A DNA stretch of 37,505 bases from Hyphomicrobiales bacterium. Its GTDB lineage: Bacteria; Pseudomonadota; Alphaproteobacteria; Rhizobiales; Rhizobiaceae. The notes below the pieces were generated by a model. The model was not told where the DNA came from, searched no databases, and was given only the letters and a program-made list of their open reading frames with translations. Shown here piece after piece: positions 18,765 through 25,474 of the stretch; position 1 is the stretch's first letter; each line of letters opens with the position of its first letter. The stretch lies in assembly GCA_900471605.1 (NCBI GenBank), contig UCEY01000082.1, positions 1-37,505 of the forward strand, in the 5' to 3' direction. A program made the position numbers and the translations under genes.

Positions 18765-19445
18765 TCAGTAACTGCCGCGCGCCATGCAGACGGCGGGGAT
18801 CGTCTTAACGATGATTGCGACGTCGCCGATGAGCGACCAGTTCTGGACGTATTGGGTATCGAACGCGATACGGGTTTCGTAGGAAACGTCATTGCGGCCG
18901 CTGATCTGCCAGAGGCCGGTGAGGCCGGGGCGCGTGCTCAGGTAATAGGCCGCAAAGCTGTCGTAGAGGTTCAGTTCCTCATCCACCACGGGGCGAGGAC
19001 CGACAACGCTCATTTCCCCCCGCAGGATGTTGAAAAGCTGCGGAAGCTCGTCGAGGCTGAGCTTGCGCAGCACGGTGCCAACGACCGTCACGCGGGGGTC
19101 GGTCTTGAGCTTGCGCGTCGCTCGCCATTCCTCGGCGGCTTGCGGATTGGCTTTCAGATGGTTTCGCAGGACTTCGTCGCCATTCACGGCCATCGTGCGG
19201 AACTTGAGGCATTTGAAGCTGCGGCCGTTATGGCCGATCCGACGATGCCCATAGAGGATGGGGCCATTGTCGGAAAACTTCACCAGTGCCGCGATCATCA
19301 GGAAGATGGGACTGAAGAGGATCAGGGCCAGGGCGGCGGCGGTGATATCGAAACTTCGTTTTGCCAGCCCCCCGGTCGGGAGGATCATGCGGGCTTGGTC
19401 TGACGTTGAGAACGGCGAACCTGCCGAACGTGTCGCTGACTTCAT
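18765..19445 (-). CDS. exoY: ExoY, undecaprenyl-phosphate galactose phosphotransferase
   Basis: A 226-residue protein, the usual ExoY length. One hydrophobic segment lies at about residues 31-55. The polyprenyl phosphate hexose-1-phosphate transferase core follows: KFRTM, then RKLSLDELPQLFNILRGEMS, VVGPRPVV and PGLTGLWQISGRNDVSYE. ExoY transfers galactose-1-phosphate from UDP-galactose to the lipid carrier at the cytoplasmic membrane, starting each repeat unit. GGAG lies 9 bases before the ATG. It is divergent from exoX, whose product is known to restrain ExoY. Confidence 0.96.
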   Translation of the reverse strand: MKSATRSAGSPFSTSDQARMILPTGGLAKRSFDITAAALALILFSPIFLMIAALVKFSDNGPILYGHRRIGHNGRSFKCLKFRTMAVNGDEVLRNHLKANPQAAEEWRATRKLKTDPRVTVVGTVLRKLSLDELPQLFNILRGEMSVVGPRPVVDEELNLYDSFAAYYLSTRPGLTGLWQISGRNDVSYETRIAFDTQYVQNWSLIGDVAIIVKTIPAVCMARGSY

Positions 19446-19805
19446 AGAGTGAACTCCATTGAGATTTTGCGATAGTCGGTGCCATTACGGCGCGTCATTG
19501 AGCGTTAATGTGATGATAAGTCTGTGTTCGCAATTTGATGAAGGTCAAACTTTCTCCCCGACGGCCTCCGGCGCAGCGCCAGGGCCGATTTCCAACTCGC
19601 GATTGGATGGGAACAACTTGCGAGATATACGCCGAAAGGGCAGTCAATACTGTCGAGGACGTGTAAAATCGATCTAGTAGCTAATATTCGCTTGCCGCTC
19701 TAAACTTAACCTCGGGTTCCCCCTTGTAGGCCGCCTAGTCATAGAGCCTGCCGCTCTTCGATATGGGGACCAAAGAAGCTTGCGGTCGGGACCAAAGGCC
19801 CATTC

Positions 19806-19839
19806 TTGCTGCGTCGCAATACAATGCTGCGCTGCAATA
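19806..19839. promoter_or_regulatory. Tandem CTGCN3GCAA half-palindromes (PhaR/AniA-like)
   Basis: TTGCTGCGTCGCAATA (19806-19821) and ATGCTGCGCTGCAATA (19824-19839) are two similar 16-base boxes 18 bases apart, about two helical turns. Each contains CTGCN3GCAA. This resembles the TGC-rich CTGCN3GCAG operator I recall for the polyhydroxyalkanoate regulator PhaR (AniA in rhizobia). Assignment to that protein is inference. Confidence 0.45.
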
Positions 19840-19940
19840 GCGCGTCTTGGGCTCTCGTGAGCTTTGTAACAAAAGTTGATCAGGTTTCAGGCGCCTCGAG
19901 AAGGGTGACCCGGAAGTTCCATCCAACTGAGGCGGAACGG

Positions 19941-19959
19941 GGCAAAAATGTGGCGGAAT
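19941..19959 (+). promoter_or_regulatory. AAATGTGGCGG motif, exoX upstream copy
   Basis: GGCAAAAATGTGGCGGAAT reads forward here. The 11-base core AAATGTGGCGG recurs twice, inverted, in the exoT-exoH gap at 25129-25142 and 25361-25378. It may be a binding site for a shared regulator. Confidence 0.5.
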
Positions 19960-19996
19960 CGCGGCGAAGGCTTTGTGGTACTGTGAGGAAGGGGGA

Positions 19997-20011
19997 GTGA
20001 CGGGAGGCACT
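19997..20011 (+). repeat. 15-mer GTGACGGGAGGCACT, copy 1
   Basis: It is identical to 25440-25454, just upstream of exoH. By rough chance expectation an exact 15-base match between these two short gaps is unlikely. In both places it begins with GTG and reads as VTGGT, so a small leader peptide is a weak alternative to a DNA motif. Confidence 0.55.
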
Positions 20012-20019
20012 ATCCATTC

Positions 20020-20045
20020 GGAACCACACCGACCTTACGAAAGTT
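20020..20045 (+). promoter_or_regulatory. Possible EcfG (general stress) promoter for exoX
   Basis: GGAAC at 20020-20024, then 17 bases, then AGTT at 20042-20045. The alphaproteobacterial EcfG consensus is GGAAC-N16/17-CGTT, so one base differs. It lies about 130 bases before the exoX start. This is a single weak pattern match. Confidence 0.25.
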
Positions 20046-20173
20046 TCACTACTAGTCTGGCATTTATCGAGATCGGAAAACTTGAATCCTCTCCGGCAGA
20101 CTCATATGGTTGTTCTATCGGGAGAGGAGCCTGAAACCCACGAACTGAACAGTTATGTTCGGGAGGAACGATC

Positions 20174-20470
20174 ATGTACGCGCCCCGTGTCTTTATCTGC
20201 ATGACAGGGACTCTGATCGTGTTCGCGGTGGCTACGTATTTTATGACGGGGTCGCTCTATACGGCGTTTATTCAGACGCTGATCTGTGCGGTTCTCATCC
20301 AGGCGGGATATTTTGCTGCGGTCCTTTATCTCGTGCGCCGTGAAAAGCAGATGCGGGACGCGGGTGTAACTTCGGATGCCGCCGCCACAGCCAAAAGCCC
20401 CAAGGACGGCAGCCGGCGCGACGGACTGCGTGCCGATACCGCGCCGAACCTGCCGGCCGGCGATACCTGA
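20174..20470 (+). CDS. exoX: ExoX, small membrane inhibitor of exopolysaccharide synthesis
   Basis: A 98-residue protein, matching the known ExoX length, with two membrane segments at about residues 6-25 and 29-52 and a polar C-terminal tail. A strong ribosome binding site, GGGAGGAAC, lies at the right distance. In rhizobia ExoX (with relatives such as PsiA) lowers exopolysaccharide output after translation, and the ExoX:ExoY ratio sets the amount made. Its position, divergent from exoY and followed by exoU, is that of the S. meliloti cluster. The upstream region is unusually rich in shared motifs. Confidence 0.88.
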   Translation: MYAPRVFICMTGTLIVFAVATYFMTGSLYTAFIQTLICAVLIQAGYFAAVLYLVRREKQMRDAGVTSDAAATAKSPKDGSRRDGLRADTAPNLPAGDT

Positions 20471-20522
20471 CCGCCGTCTCGCTTTTTTCCGCCAAATTCA
20501 CACCAGGGCCATTTTCCTGAGC

Positions 20523-20549
20523 CCATAGTTGCCGGGTCGGCAACTATGG
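20523..20549. other. Perfect 12-bp stem hairpin between exoX and exoU
   Basis: CCATAGTTGCCG-GGT-CGGCAACTATGG forms a perfect 12-bp stem with a 3-base loop. Its right arm contains an ATG (20546-20548) in frame with exoU and abuts the GGAGAAGG ribosome binding site of the more likely start at 20558. There is no T run, so it is not a classical terminator. It may tune exoU translation, stabilise the exoX message or be a protein operator. Confidence 0.7.
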
Positions 20550-20557
20550 AGAAGGCT

Positions 20558-21562
20558 ATGGCTGGAAACTCTTCCGAGACCATCTGCGTCATCATCGCGG
20601 CCAGGAACGCCGCGGAAACGATTGGAATCGCAATCCAATCCGCCTTGAACGAGGTGCATGTCAGCGAGGTCGTGGTGGTTGATGACGGTTCTACCGACGC
20701 TACCGCCGATGTGGCGCGCAGAGCCGACGACAGGTCAGGACGGTTGACGGTTGTCTCTTTTGAAAAGAATCGCGGCCCGTCCGCTGCCCGCAATCATGCG
20801 ATTGCGATATCGAGCGCGCCGCTGATCAGCATCCTCGATGCCGACGACTTCTTTTTTGCCGGCCGGTTCAAGCCGATGCTTGCGGAGGACGGCTGGGATT
20901 TCATCGCCGACAATATCGCCTTCATCTACGAACTGAACGAGTCGATCCGGCCGGAACGGTTCGAGGCGCGGGTGCGGACCATGTCGCTGACGGAATTCGT
21001 GGAAGGCAATATTTCCAAGCGTGGCGTCAAACGCGGCGAGACGGGTTTCCTGAAGCCGGTGATGAGCCGGGCGTTTCTCGATGCCCACGGCCTTCGTTAT
21101 GACGAGAGCATGCGCTTCGGCGAGGACTACGACTTCTACGTCCGGGCGCTCGCCAGGGGCGCGCGCTACAAGGTGATCGAACACTGCGGTTACGGCGCCA
21201 TCGTGCGCCAGGATTCGCTAAGCGGCCGGCATCTTACCGAGGACCTGCGCAAGTTCTACGAGGCGGACAATACGGTCCTGACCGACCCGGCGCTCAGCGA
21301 AGAGGCAAGGGTGATCATCGTCCGGCATCGCGACTTTATCCGCGACCGTTACGAGCTGCGCGCCTTTCTAGACGTCAAATCGCAGGCGGGGAAGGGTGCT
21401 GCCATCCGCCACGTGCTCTCCCGCCCGCAGGTTTTGCCGGCCGTCGCCAAGGGTATCTTCCTCGACAAGCTTGATCTCCTGCGCGCCCGCTCCTCCAAGC
21501 CGCAGGCCCAGCCGCCCGGTATGCGCTACCTTCTGCCCGGCATTCCCGCCGCTCAAAAATAG
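20558..21562 (+). CDS. exoU: ExoU, family 2 glucosyltransferase
   Basis: A 334-residue protein. The start at ATG 20558 is preferred because GGAGAAGG precedes it closely; the in-frame ATG at 20546 lies inside a hairpin. The GT2 fold begins at once (ICVIIAARNAAETIGIAIQS), with VVVDDGSTD and the metal-binding ILDADD near residue 90. A KPVMSRAFLDAHGLRYDE segment followed by RFGEDYDFY is shared with ExoO. In succinoglycan synthesis ExoU adds the sixth sugar (a glucose) at the cytoplasmic face. Its 3' end overlaps exoV's 3' end by 10 bases, convergently. Confidence 0.9.
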   Translation: MAGNSSETICVIIAARNAAETIGIAIQSALNEVHVSEVVVVDDGSTDATADVARRADDRSGRLTVVSFEKNRGPSAARNHAIAISSAPLISILDADDFFFAGRFKPMLAEDGWDFIADNIAFIYELNESIRPERFEARVRTMSLTEFVEGNISKRGVKRGETGFLKPVMSRAFLDAHGLRYDESMRFGEDYDFYVRALARGARYKVIEHCGYGAIVRQDSLSGRHLTEDLRKFYEADNTVLTDPALSEEARVIIVRHRDFIRDRYELRAFLDVKSQAGKGAAIRHVLSRPQVLPAVAKGIFLDKLDLLRARSSKPQAQPPGMRYLLPGIPAAQK

Positions 21563-22497
21563 TCGCGGCGGATCCCTTCCAGCATCGTCCGGAACTTCTC
21601 CTTGCGCTCGTTCAGCGTCTCGTCGGGGCTGAGCCGTGGTTCTGTGCGGCTTGCCTGCCACAGCGCCAGCACGGAGGGAGCGGCGAGAAACTGCTTGGCC
21701 ATGCCGCGAAGACCGGTCTGCGAGGGTTGCGTGCGGGTCAGGACTTCGTCGCCGTGGGAATCCGGTGCCACGTGATGCGCGGGCTGCGGGTCGCCGAAGC
21801 TGATGCCCCAGAAGCGCGAGCGCTTGGCCACCGCTTCGGCTCGCGTCGAGACCGGCACGTAGCGCGGCTCGTATGTCGTCCCCACCGACGCCGCCCAGTC
21901 GTTCCACTTGAAATTGTTGATGGAACGGGAGCTGCTGACTGCGACCCACGGCACCCGGAAGGCGTCCGCAAGGATCGCGCCGTGCATGGATTCGGCGATG
22001 ATCACTTCCGACTGGGCGATGTGGCGGATGACCGATTTCGCTTCGCCGCGCGGATCGAGATAGGTGAGGCCGACGGGTTCGCAGACGGCCTTCCACATGC
22101 CGAACTCGGCCGATTCCCAATGGGGAACAAAGGTTTTCCTGTGGATTTTCGGCAGGTTCTGGAATTCCGGCATGTCGGCGATCATCGCCGCCGGATCGGT
22201 GATCGCCTTGTCGGGAGACAGGCCGAGTTTTGCGGCCGTCAGCGGCCCGCGGACCGCCCGGACGTCCCATTCCGAGGGATCGCTGACATCAGGCGGCGTT
22301 CCGTAGCCGTAACCACTGCCGACGACGAGTTTCTTCTGCCCGACAGGCAGGAGGGTGGGATTGAGGACGGTGCCGACACCGACCAGCATCGTATCGGGAT
22401 GGACGTCCCGGAAGCCGGGAAGCAGCGCATCCCAGAGCCAGAGATTGAGATCGTCGCCAAAATTGCCGTGATGAGATTCCCAGTAGTACGCTTTCAT
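21553..22497 (-). CDS. exoV: ExoV, pyruvyltransferase
   Basis: A 314-residue protein of the polysaccharide pyruvyl transferase family. Visible family features are the NFGDDLNLWLWDALLPG opening, VVGSGYGYG near residue 60, AVRGPLTAAKLGL, ITDPAAMI and SEVIIAESMHGAILADAFRV. It transfers pyruvate from phosphoenolpyruvate as a ketal onto the terminal glucose of the repeat, which is normally needed before polymerisation. GGAGG lies 6 bases before the ATG. It follows exoW by 44 bases, so exoW-exoV are probably one transcript. Confidence 0.93.
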   Translation of the reverse strand: MKAYYWESHHGNFGDDLNLWLWDALLPGFRDVHPDTMLVGVGTVLNPTLLPVGQKKLVVGSGYGYGTPPDVSDPSEWDVRAVRGPLTAAKLGLSPDKAITDPAAMIADMPEFQNLPKIHRKTFVPHWESAEFGMWKAVCEPVGLTYLDPRGEAKSVIRHIAQSEVIIAESMHGAILADAFRVPWVAVSSSRSINNFKWNDWAASVGTTYEPRYVPVSTRAEAVAKRSRFWGISFGDPQPAHHVAPDSHGDEVLTRTQPSQTGLRGMAKQFLAAPSVLALWQASRTEPRLSPDETLNERKEKFRTMLEGIRRDYF

Positions 22498-22541
22498 GCG
22501 GGCCTCCGTGGGATGATGGATTGAAAAGGAAACACAAGCAC

Positions 22542-23510
22542 TTAGCGTGCGCCGCGGCCGAGTTTTCCGGCCCCGAGTTCGAATGCCGCCCGGAGTAGCG
22601 CGGGATCGCGCACCATCCAGCGGGCGAGCAGGCCGAGGTCCGGAGCCTGGCGGCGTTTCACCCGTCCGGCCTGGCTCCAGAGCGCCTGCCTGCGGGCGGT
22701 GTTCTTGTAGGACGCGATCGAGGCGACGTCGTTCGGACGGGAACGAAAGCGTTCCTCCAGCGTGTCGAGCGCCACCCAGGTGTTGAACTGCTGGCGCAGG
22801 AACTGGGGCGATTGGTTGTCGATGCTGTGGAAGATATTGAGGCCCATGCCGCGGGCGGCGCCTTCCTCGTCGCAGAGCAGGGTTCGCTTCGACTTGAGGA
22901 TGCAGTCCACAAAAAACAGCACGTCTTCGGCTGCCAGCCGCAGCGAGGGGTCGAAACGGACCGTTTCGAAGACCGGCCGGGCGATGACCATGCAGGAGAG
23001 ATGCAGGAAACTCCAGTTCTTCAGCATCACGCTCGCCAGATCCGGCATCTCGATCAGAAGCGGTTTTTCGGAAAGCCGGATACCGCCCTCAGCCTGTTCG
23101 AGTTCGGCCATGCCGAAGTGATAATAGAACTCGTCGCTCGCCTGCATCGAGGCCCAGTAGCACTCCGCATCGAAGCGCGTCATGCTCTCATAGGCGTTTT
23201 TCAGATGGTCTGGCAGCCAGAGGTCATCGGAATCGAGCAGAGCCGCGAAACGGGTCGCGGCGGGAATGTTGTCCAGGCCGGTATTGCGTGCCGCCCCCGG
23301 TCCGCCATTCGGCTGACGGATCACGCGGATGCGGGATTTCCAAGTATCTTCAATGCCTTGAAGCTCAATCTCGGCGGGTAGGGGTGACTCGTCATCGACA
23401 ATGACTATATCGAAGTCCTGATAGCTTTGATCGAAGATCGATTTCAGCGCGCGGCGAAGAATGCCGGCTTCTTTTTGGTAAAATGGGATAACAACCGTGA
23501 ACGTCGCCAT
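22542..23510 (-). CDS. exoW: ExoW, family 2 glucosyltransferase
   Basis: A 322-residue GT2 enzyme. The N-terminal nucleotide-sugar part is TVVIPFYQKEAGILRRALKS, with VIVDDESP, GGPGAARNTGLDNI and the metal-binding LLDSDDLWLPDHL near residue 95. ExoW adds the seventh sugar (a glucose, beta-1,3) to the lipid-linked repeat in S. meliloti. AGGGGCG precedes the start at 23510. It is divergent from exoT with a 112-base gap that must hold both promoters. Confidence 0.92.
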   Translation of the reverse strand: MATFTVVIPFYQKEAGILRRALKSIFDQSYQDFDIVIVDDESPLPAEIELQGIEDTWKSRIRVIRQPNGGPGAARNTGLDNIPAATRFAALLDSDDLWLPDHLKNAYESMTRFDAECYWASMQASDEFYYHFGMAELEQAEGGIRLSEKPLLIEMPDLASVMLKNWSFLHLSCMVIARPVFETVRFDPSLRLAAEDVLFFVDCILKSKRTLLCDEEGAARGMGLNIFHSIDNQSPQFLRQQFNTWVALDTLEERFRSRPNDVASIASYKNTARRQALWSQAGRVKRRQAPDLGLLARWMVRDPALLRAAFELGAGKLGRGAR

Positions 23511-23622
23511 GTTTTCGCCCCTGCTTTTTCAAAGAATTGCAAGCCGCTGACTTTTGTCGGGCTCCGGGTTGACGGCAGTTCGCTGCCGTATCGAATGACC
23601 TCCAGTAACAGGATTTGATCAT

Positions 23623-25107
23623 ATGGCTCCAAGCCAAGGCGTGAAGACGATCACGACCAACGTCGGTTGGAGTGTGCTCTCAAAGACCGCTACATTCGGG
23701 CTGAAATTTGTCACGGTCCCCATTCTGGCAAGACTGCTGACCCCGGAAGACTTCGGATCGGTGGCCGTGGCACTCACCGTCGTGCAGTTTCTGGCGATGA
23801 TCGGCGGGGCCGGCCTGACCTCCGCTTTGGTCGTCGATCGGGACGGCGACATGGACACCGTCCACACGGTTTTCTGGGCCAATCTGGCCATGGCGGGCCT
23901 GATGGCGGTGGTGCTTTTCTTCGGTGCCGATGATCTGGCGGGCCTGATGGGAGCCCCTCAAAGCGCCGGTCTTTTGAGGATCATGGCGCTGCTCATTCCG
24001 CTGCAGCTTGCCGGTGACGTCGCCTATTCGCTGCTCGCCCGGCAGATGAATTTCAGCAAGGACGCGGTGCTCAGCACGATTTCCGAATCGGCCGCGGCGC
24101 TTGCGGCGGTCGCGCTCGCCTTCTTCGGTTTTGGTGTCTGGGCCTTGGTCATGCAGCTGTTTTCCGCCGCTTTGATCCGGCTTGTCGGGCTGTATGCGGT
24201 CGTCGGCTACATGCCGCGGTTCTCGATGAAACCCCGCAAGATCGTGCCGCTTTTGGCCTTCAGTTCGGGGCTGATGGGGTCGGAGATTGCCAATTTCGTA
24301 ACCTTCCAGTCGCCGATGGTGGTGATCGCGCGGATGCTCGGATTGGCCGATGCCGGCGCCTATTCGGCCGCCAACCGCTTTGCCAGCATCCCGAACCAGG
24401 TCGTCCTTTCCGCCGTCATGGGCGTTCTTTTCCCCGCCTTCAGCCTGATGGGCGACGACCGCAAGCGCCGCTCGGACGCGTTGATGCTGAGTACGCAGGT
24501 GACGACGGTTATCCTCGCTCCGGCCATGTTCGGGCTCTGGGCGATCGCGGAGCCGGCGATGCTGGTGCTGTTCGGGCCGCAATGGGCCTATGCCTGGCCG
24601 GTGCTCGGGCTGCTTGCCCTGTCGAAGGCGATCGTCACCCCCTGCAGCACCTTCATCCCCTATCTCAAGGGAACCGGGCATGGCCGGGTGCTGTTCTGGT
24701 CGGCGGTGCTGCGGGCGATCGCCACGACGGCTGCCATCGCCATTGCCGCTTCTTACGGCGACCTCGTCGATGCGATGGTTGCGCTCTGCGTCGTCAACGC
24801 CGTTACCCTCATCGGTTATTCCTGGGCGGTATTCCGCGTCGACGACATTCCGTTCCTGCGTGGCCTGCTGACCAGCAGTCGGTCGATGATCACCGCCTTC
24901 GTGATGGCGATCGCCGTCCGGGGCTTCCTGCATATCTTCGCGGAGCGGCTGACGAACCCCTATCTGGAAGTGCTGGCAGGCGGCGCGGTCGGCGCGATCC
25001 TCTATTCCGTGCTGTTCCTGCTGACCGAACGCGCGCTTTTAAGGAAAATTCTCGAGCTCGTGCGCCGCCGCAAGATGGGCAATGCACCGACGGTGCCCAC
25101 TGCCTGA
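23623..25107 (+). CDS. exoT: ExoT, Wzx-type flippase
   Basis: A 494-residue integral membrane protein with about 12-14 hydrophobic segments, starting with the family opening VGWSVLSKTATFGLKFVTVP and ARLLTPEDFGSVAVALTVVQ, then GGAGLTSALVV and ANRFASIPNQVVLSAVMGVL. This is the polysaccharide flippase (MOP/MATE-like) fold. It should move the finished lipid-linked repeat to the periplasmic face for polymerisation by ExoQ. AGGAT lies about 10 bases before the ATG. A 367-base gap without a gene follows; in S. meliloti exoI lies here. Confidence 0.92.
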   Translation: MAPSQGVKTITTNVGWSVLSKTATFGLKFVTVPILARLLTPEDFGSVAVALTVVQFLAMIGGAGLTSALVVDRDGDMDTVHTVFWANLAMAGLMAVVLFFGADDLAGLMGAPQSAGLLRIMALLIPLQLAGDVAYSLLARQMNFSKDAVLSTISESAAALAAVALAFFGFGVWALVMQLFSAALIRLVGLYAVVGYMPRFSMKPRKIVPLLAFSSGLMGSEIANFVTFQSPMVVIARMLGLADAGAYSAANRFASIPNQVVLSAVMGVLFPAFSLMGDDRKRRSDALMLSTQVTTVILAPAMFGLWAIAEPAMLVLFGPQWAYAWPVLGLLALSKAIVTPCSTFIPYLKGTGHGRVLFWSAVLRAIATTAAIAIAASYGDLVDAMVALCVVNAVTLIGYSWAVFRVDDIPFLRGLLTSSRSMITAFVMAIAVRGFLHIFAERLTNPYLEVLAGGAVGAILYSVLFLLTERALLRKILELVRRRKMGNAPTVPTA

Positions 25108-25128
25108 ATGTGTCGCAGATTTGCCCAT

Positions 25129-25142
25129 ATTCCGCCACATTT
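25129..25142 (-). promoter_or_regulatory. AAATGTGGCGG motif, exoH upstream copy 1
   Basis: ATTCCGCCACATTT on the plus strand reads AAATGTGGCGGAAT on the minus strand, identical over 14 bases to part of the exoX-upstream copy at 19941-19959. It lies 22 bases after the exoT stop codon. Confidence 0.5.
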
Positions 25143-25223
25143 GAATCCCGCCCCAGGAGGGGGAGGTATGGAGATACGAAAGCGATAGCCATTTCGGTCT
25201 ATTGCAAAAAGATTTTTTTGTGC

Positions 25224-25238
25224 TGCTGCGGCGCAGCA
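25224..25238. promoter_or_regulatory. Perfect TGCTGC-N3-GCAGCA palindrome (PhaR/AniA-like operator)
   Basis: TGCTGCGGCGCAGCA has perfect 6-base arms around GGC and contains CTGCGGCGCAG, an exact CTGCN3GCAG. Its minus-strand reading, TTGCTGCGCCGCA, closely matches 19806-19819 upstream of exoX. PhaR-type regulators are known to bind such TGC-rich palindromes; the assignment is inference. Confidence 0.5.
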
Positions 25239-25360
25239 ATCCGCCGGGTCAAAATATGCCTTGAGCCCCTGCAAACCATAAGCAGGAGCCGCCGGGCCCG
25301 GCGATCGGATGACGGCCGCTCCGAACCGCGAAGAACGTGTCACGGGCTCGTTTTTGCTGC

Positions 25361-25378
25361 GCCGCCACATTTTGCGCC
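25361..25378 (-). promoter_or_regulatory. AAATGTGGCGG motif, exoH upstream copy 2
   Basis: GCCGCCACATTTTGCGCC, read on the minus strand, gives GGCGCAAAATGTGGCGGC, close to GGGGCAAAAATGTGGCGG upstream of exoX. It lies about 100 bases before exoH and directly abuts TTGCTGCGCCGC at 25354-25365. Confidence 0.45.
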
Positions 25379-25439
25379 AATCTCGGCATGATCCTTTTTG
25401 CCTGACTGCGGGCTCAAGTCTGCTCTGATTGAAACGGCG

Positions 25440-25454
25440 GTGACGGGAGGCACT
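25440..25454 (+). repeat. 15-mer GTGACGGGAGGCACT, copy 2
   Basis: It is identical to 19997-20011 upstream of exoX and ends about 20 bases before the exoH start. Here it is followed by a stop after nine codons if read from its GTG. Confidence 0.55.
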
Positions 25455-25474
25455 GCCCAAAAAGGGTGACTCGT

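Larger units (their letters stand above)
19446..20173. promoter_or_regulatory. Long exoY-exoX intergenic control region
   Basis: 728 bases separate the divergent exoY and exoX starts and hold no convincing gene. Visible elements are a pair of TGCTGCG-type half palindromes 18 bases apart (19806-19839), an AAATGTGGCGG motif (19941-19959), the 15-mer GTGACGGGAGGCACT (19997-20011), a possible EcfG-type promoter (20020-20045) and the exoX ribosome binding site GGGAGGAAC. The first three also occur, exactly or in similar form, in the exoT-exoH gap. Confidence 0.7.
25108..25474. promoter_or_regulatory. exoT-exoH intergenic control region (no exoI)
   Basis: No gene longer than a few codons is supported. 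Two inverted AAATGTGGCGG motifs (25129-25142, 25361-25378), a perfect TGCTGC-GGC-GCAGCA palindrome (25224-25238), TTGCTGCGCCGC (25354-25365) and the 15-mer GTGACGGGAGGCACT (25440-25454) are visible. A six-codon reading frame at 25168-25188 has a strong ribosome-binding-like GGAGGGGGAGG before it. The region probably drives the exoHKLAMONP genes. Confidence 0.7.

Noticed and set aside
25168..25188. Six-codon reading frame (MEIRKR) with a strong ribosome-binding-like sequence before it
   Set aside because: Too short to support as a gene. The purine-rich GGAGGGGGAGG could be fortuitous, and there is no attenuator hairpin with a T run after it.
25108..25474. Possible remnant of exoI between exoT and exoH
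   Set aside because: No nuclease-like reading frame, even a broken one, could be recognised. The stretch reads as regulatory DNA.
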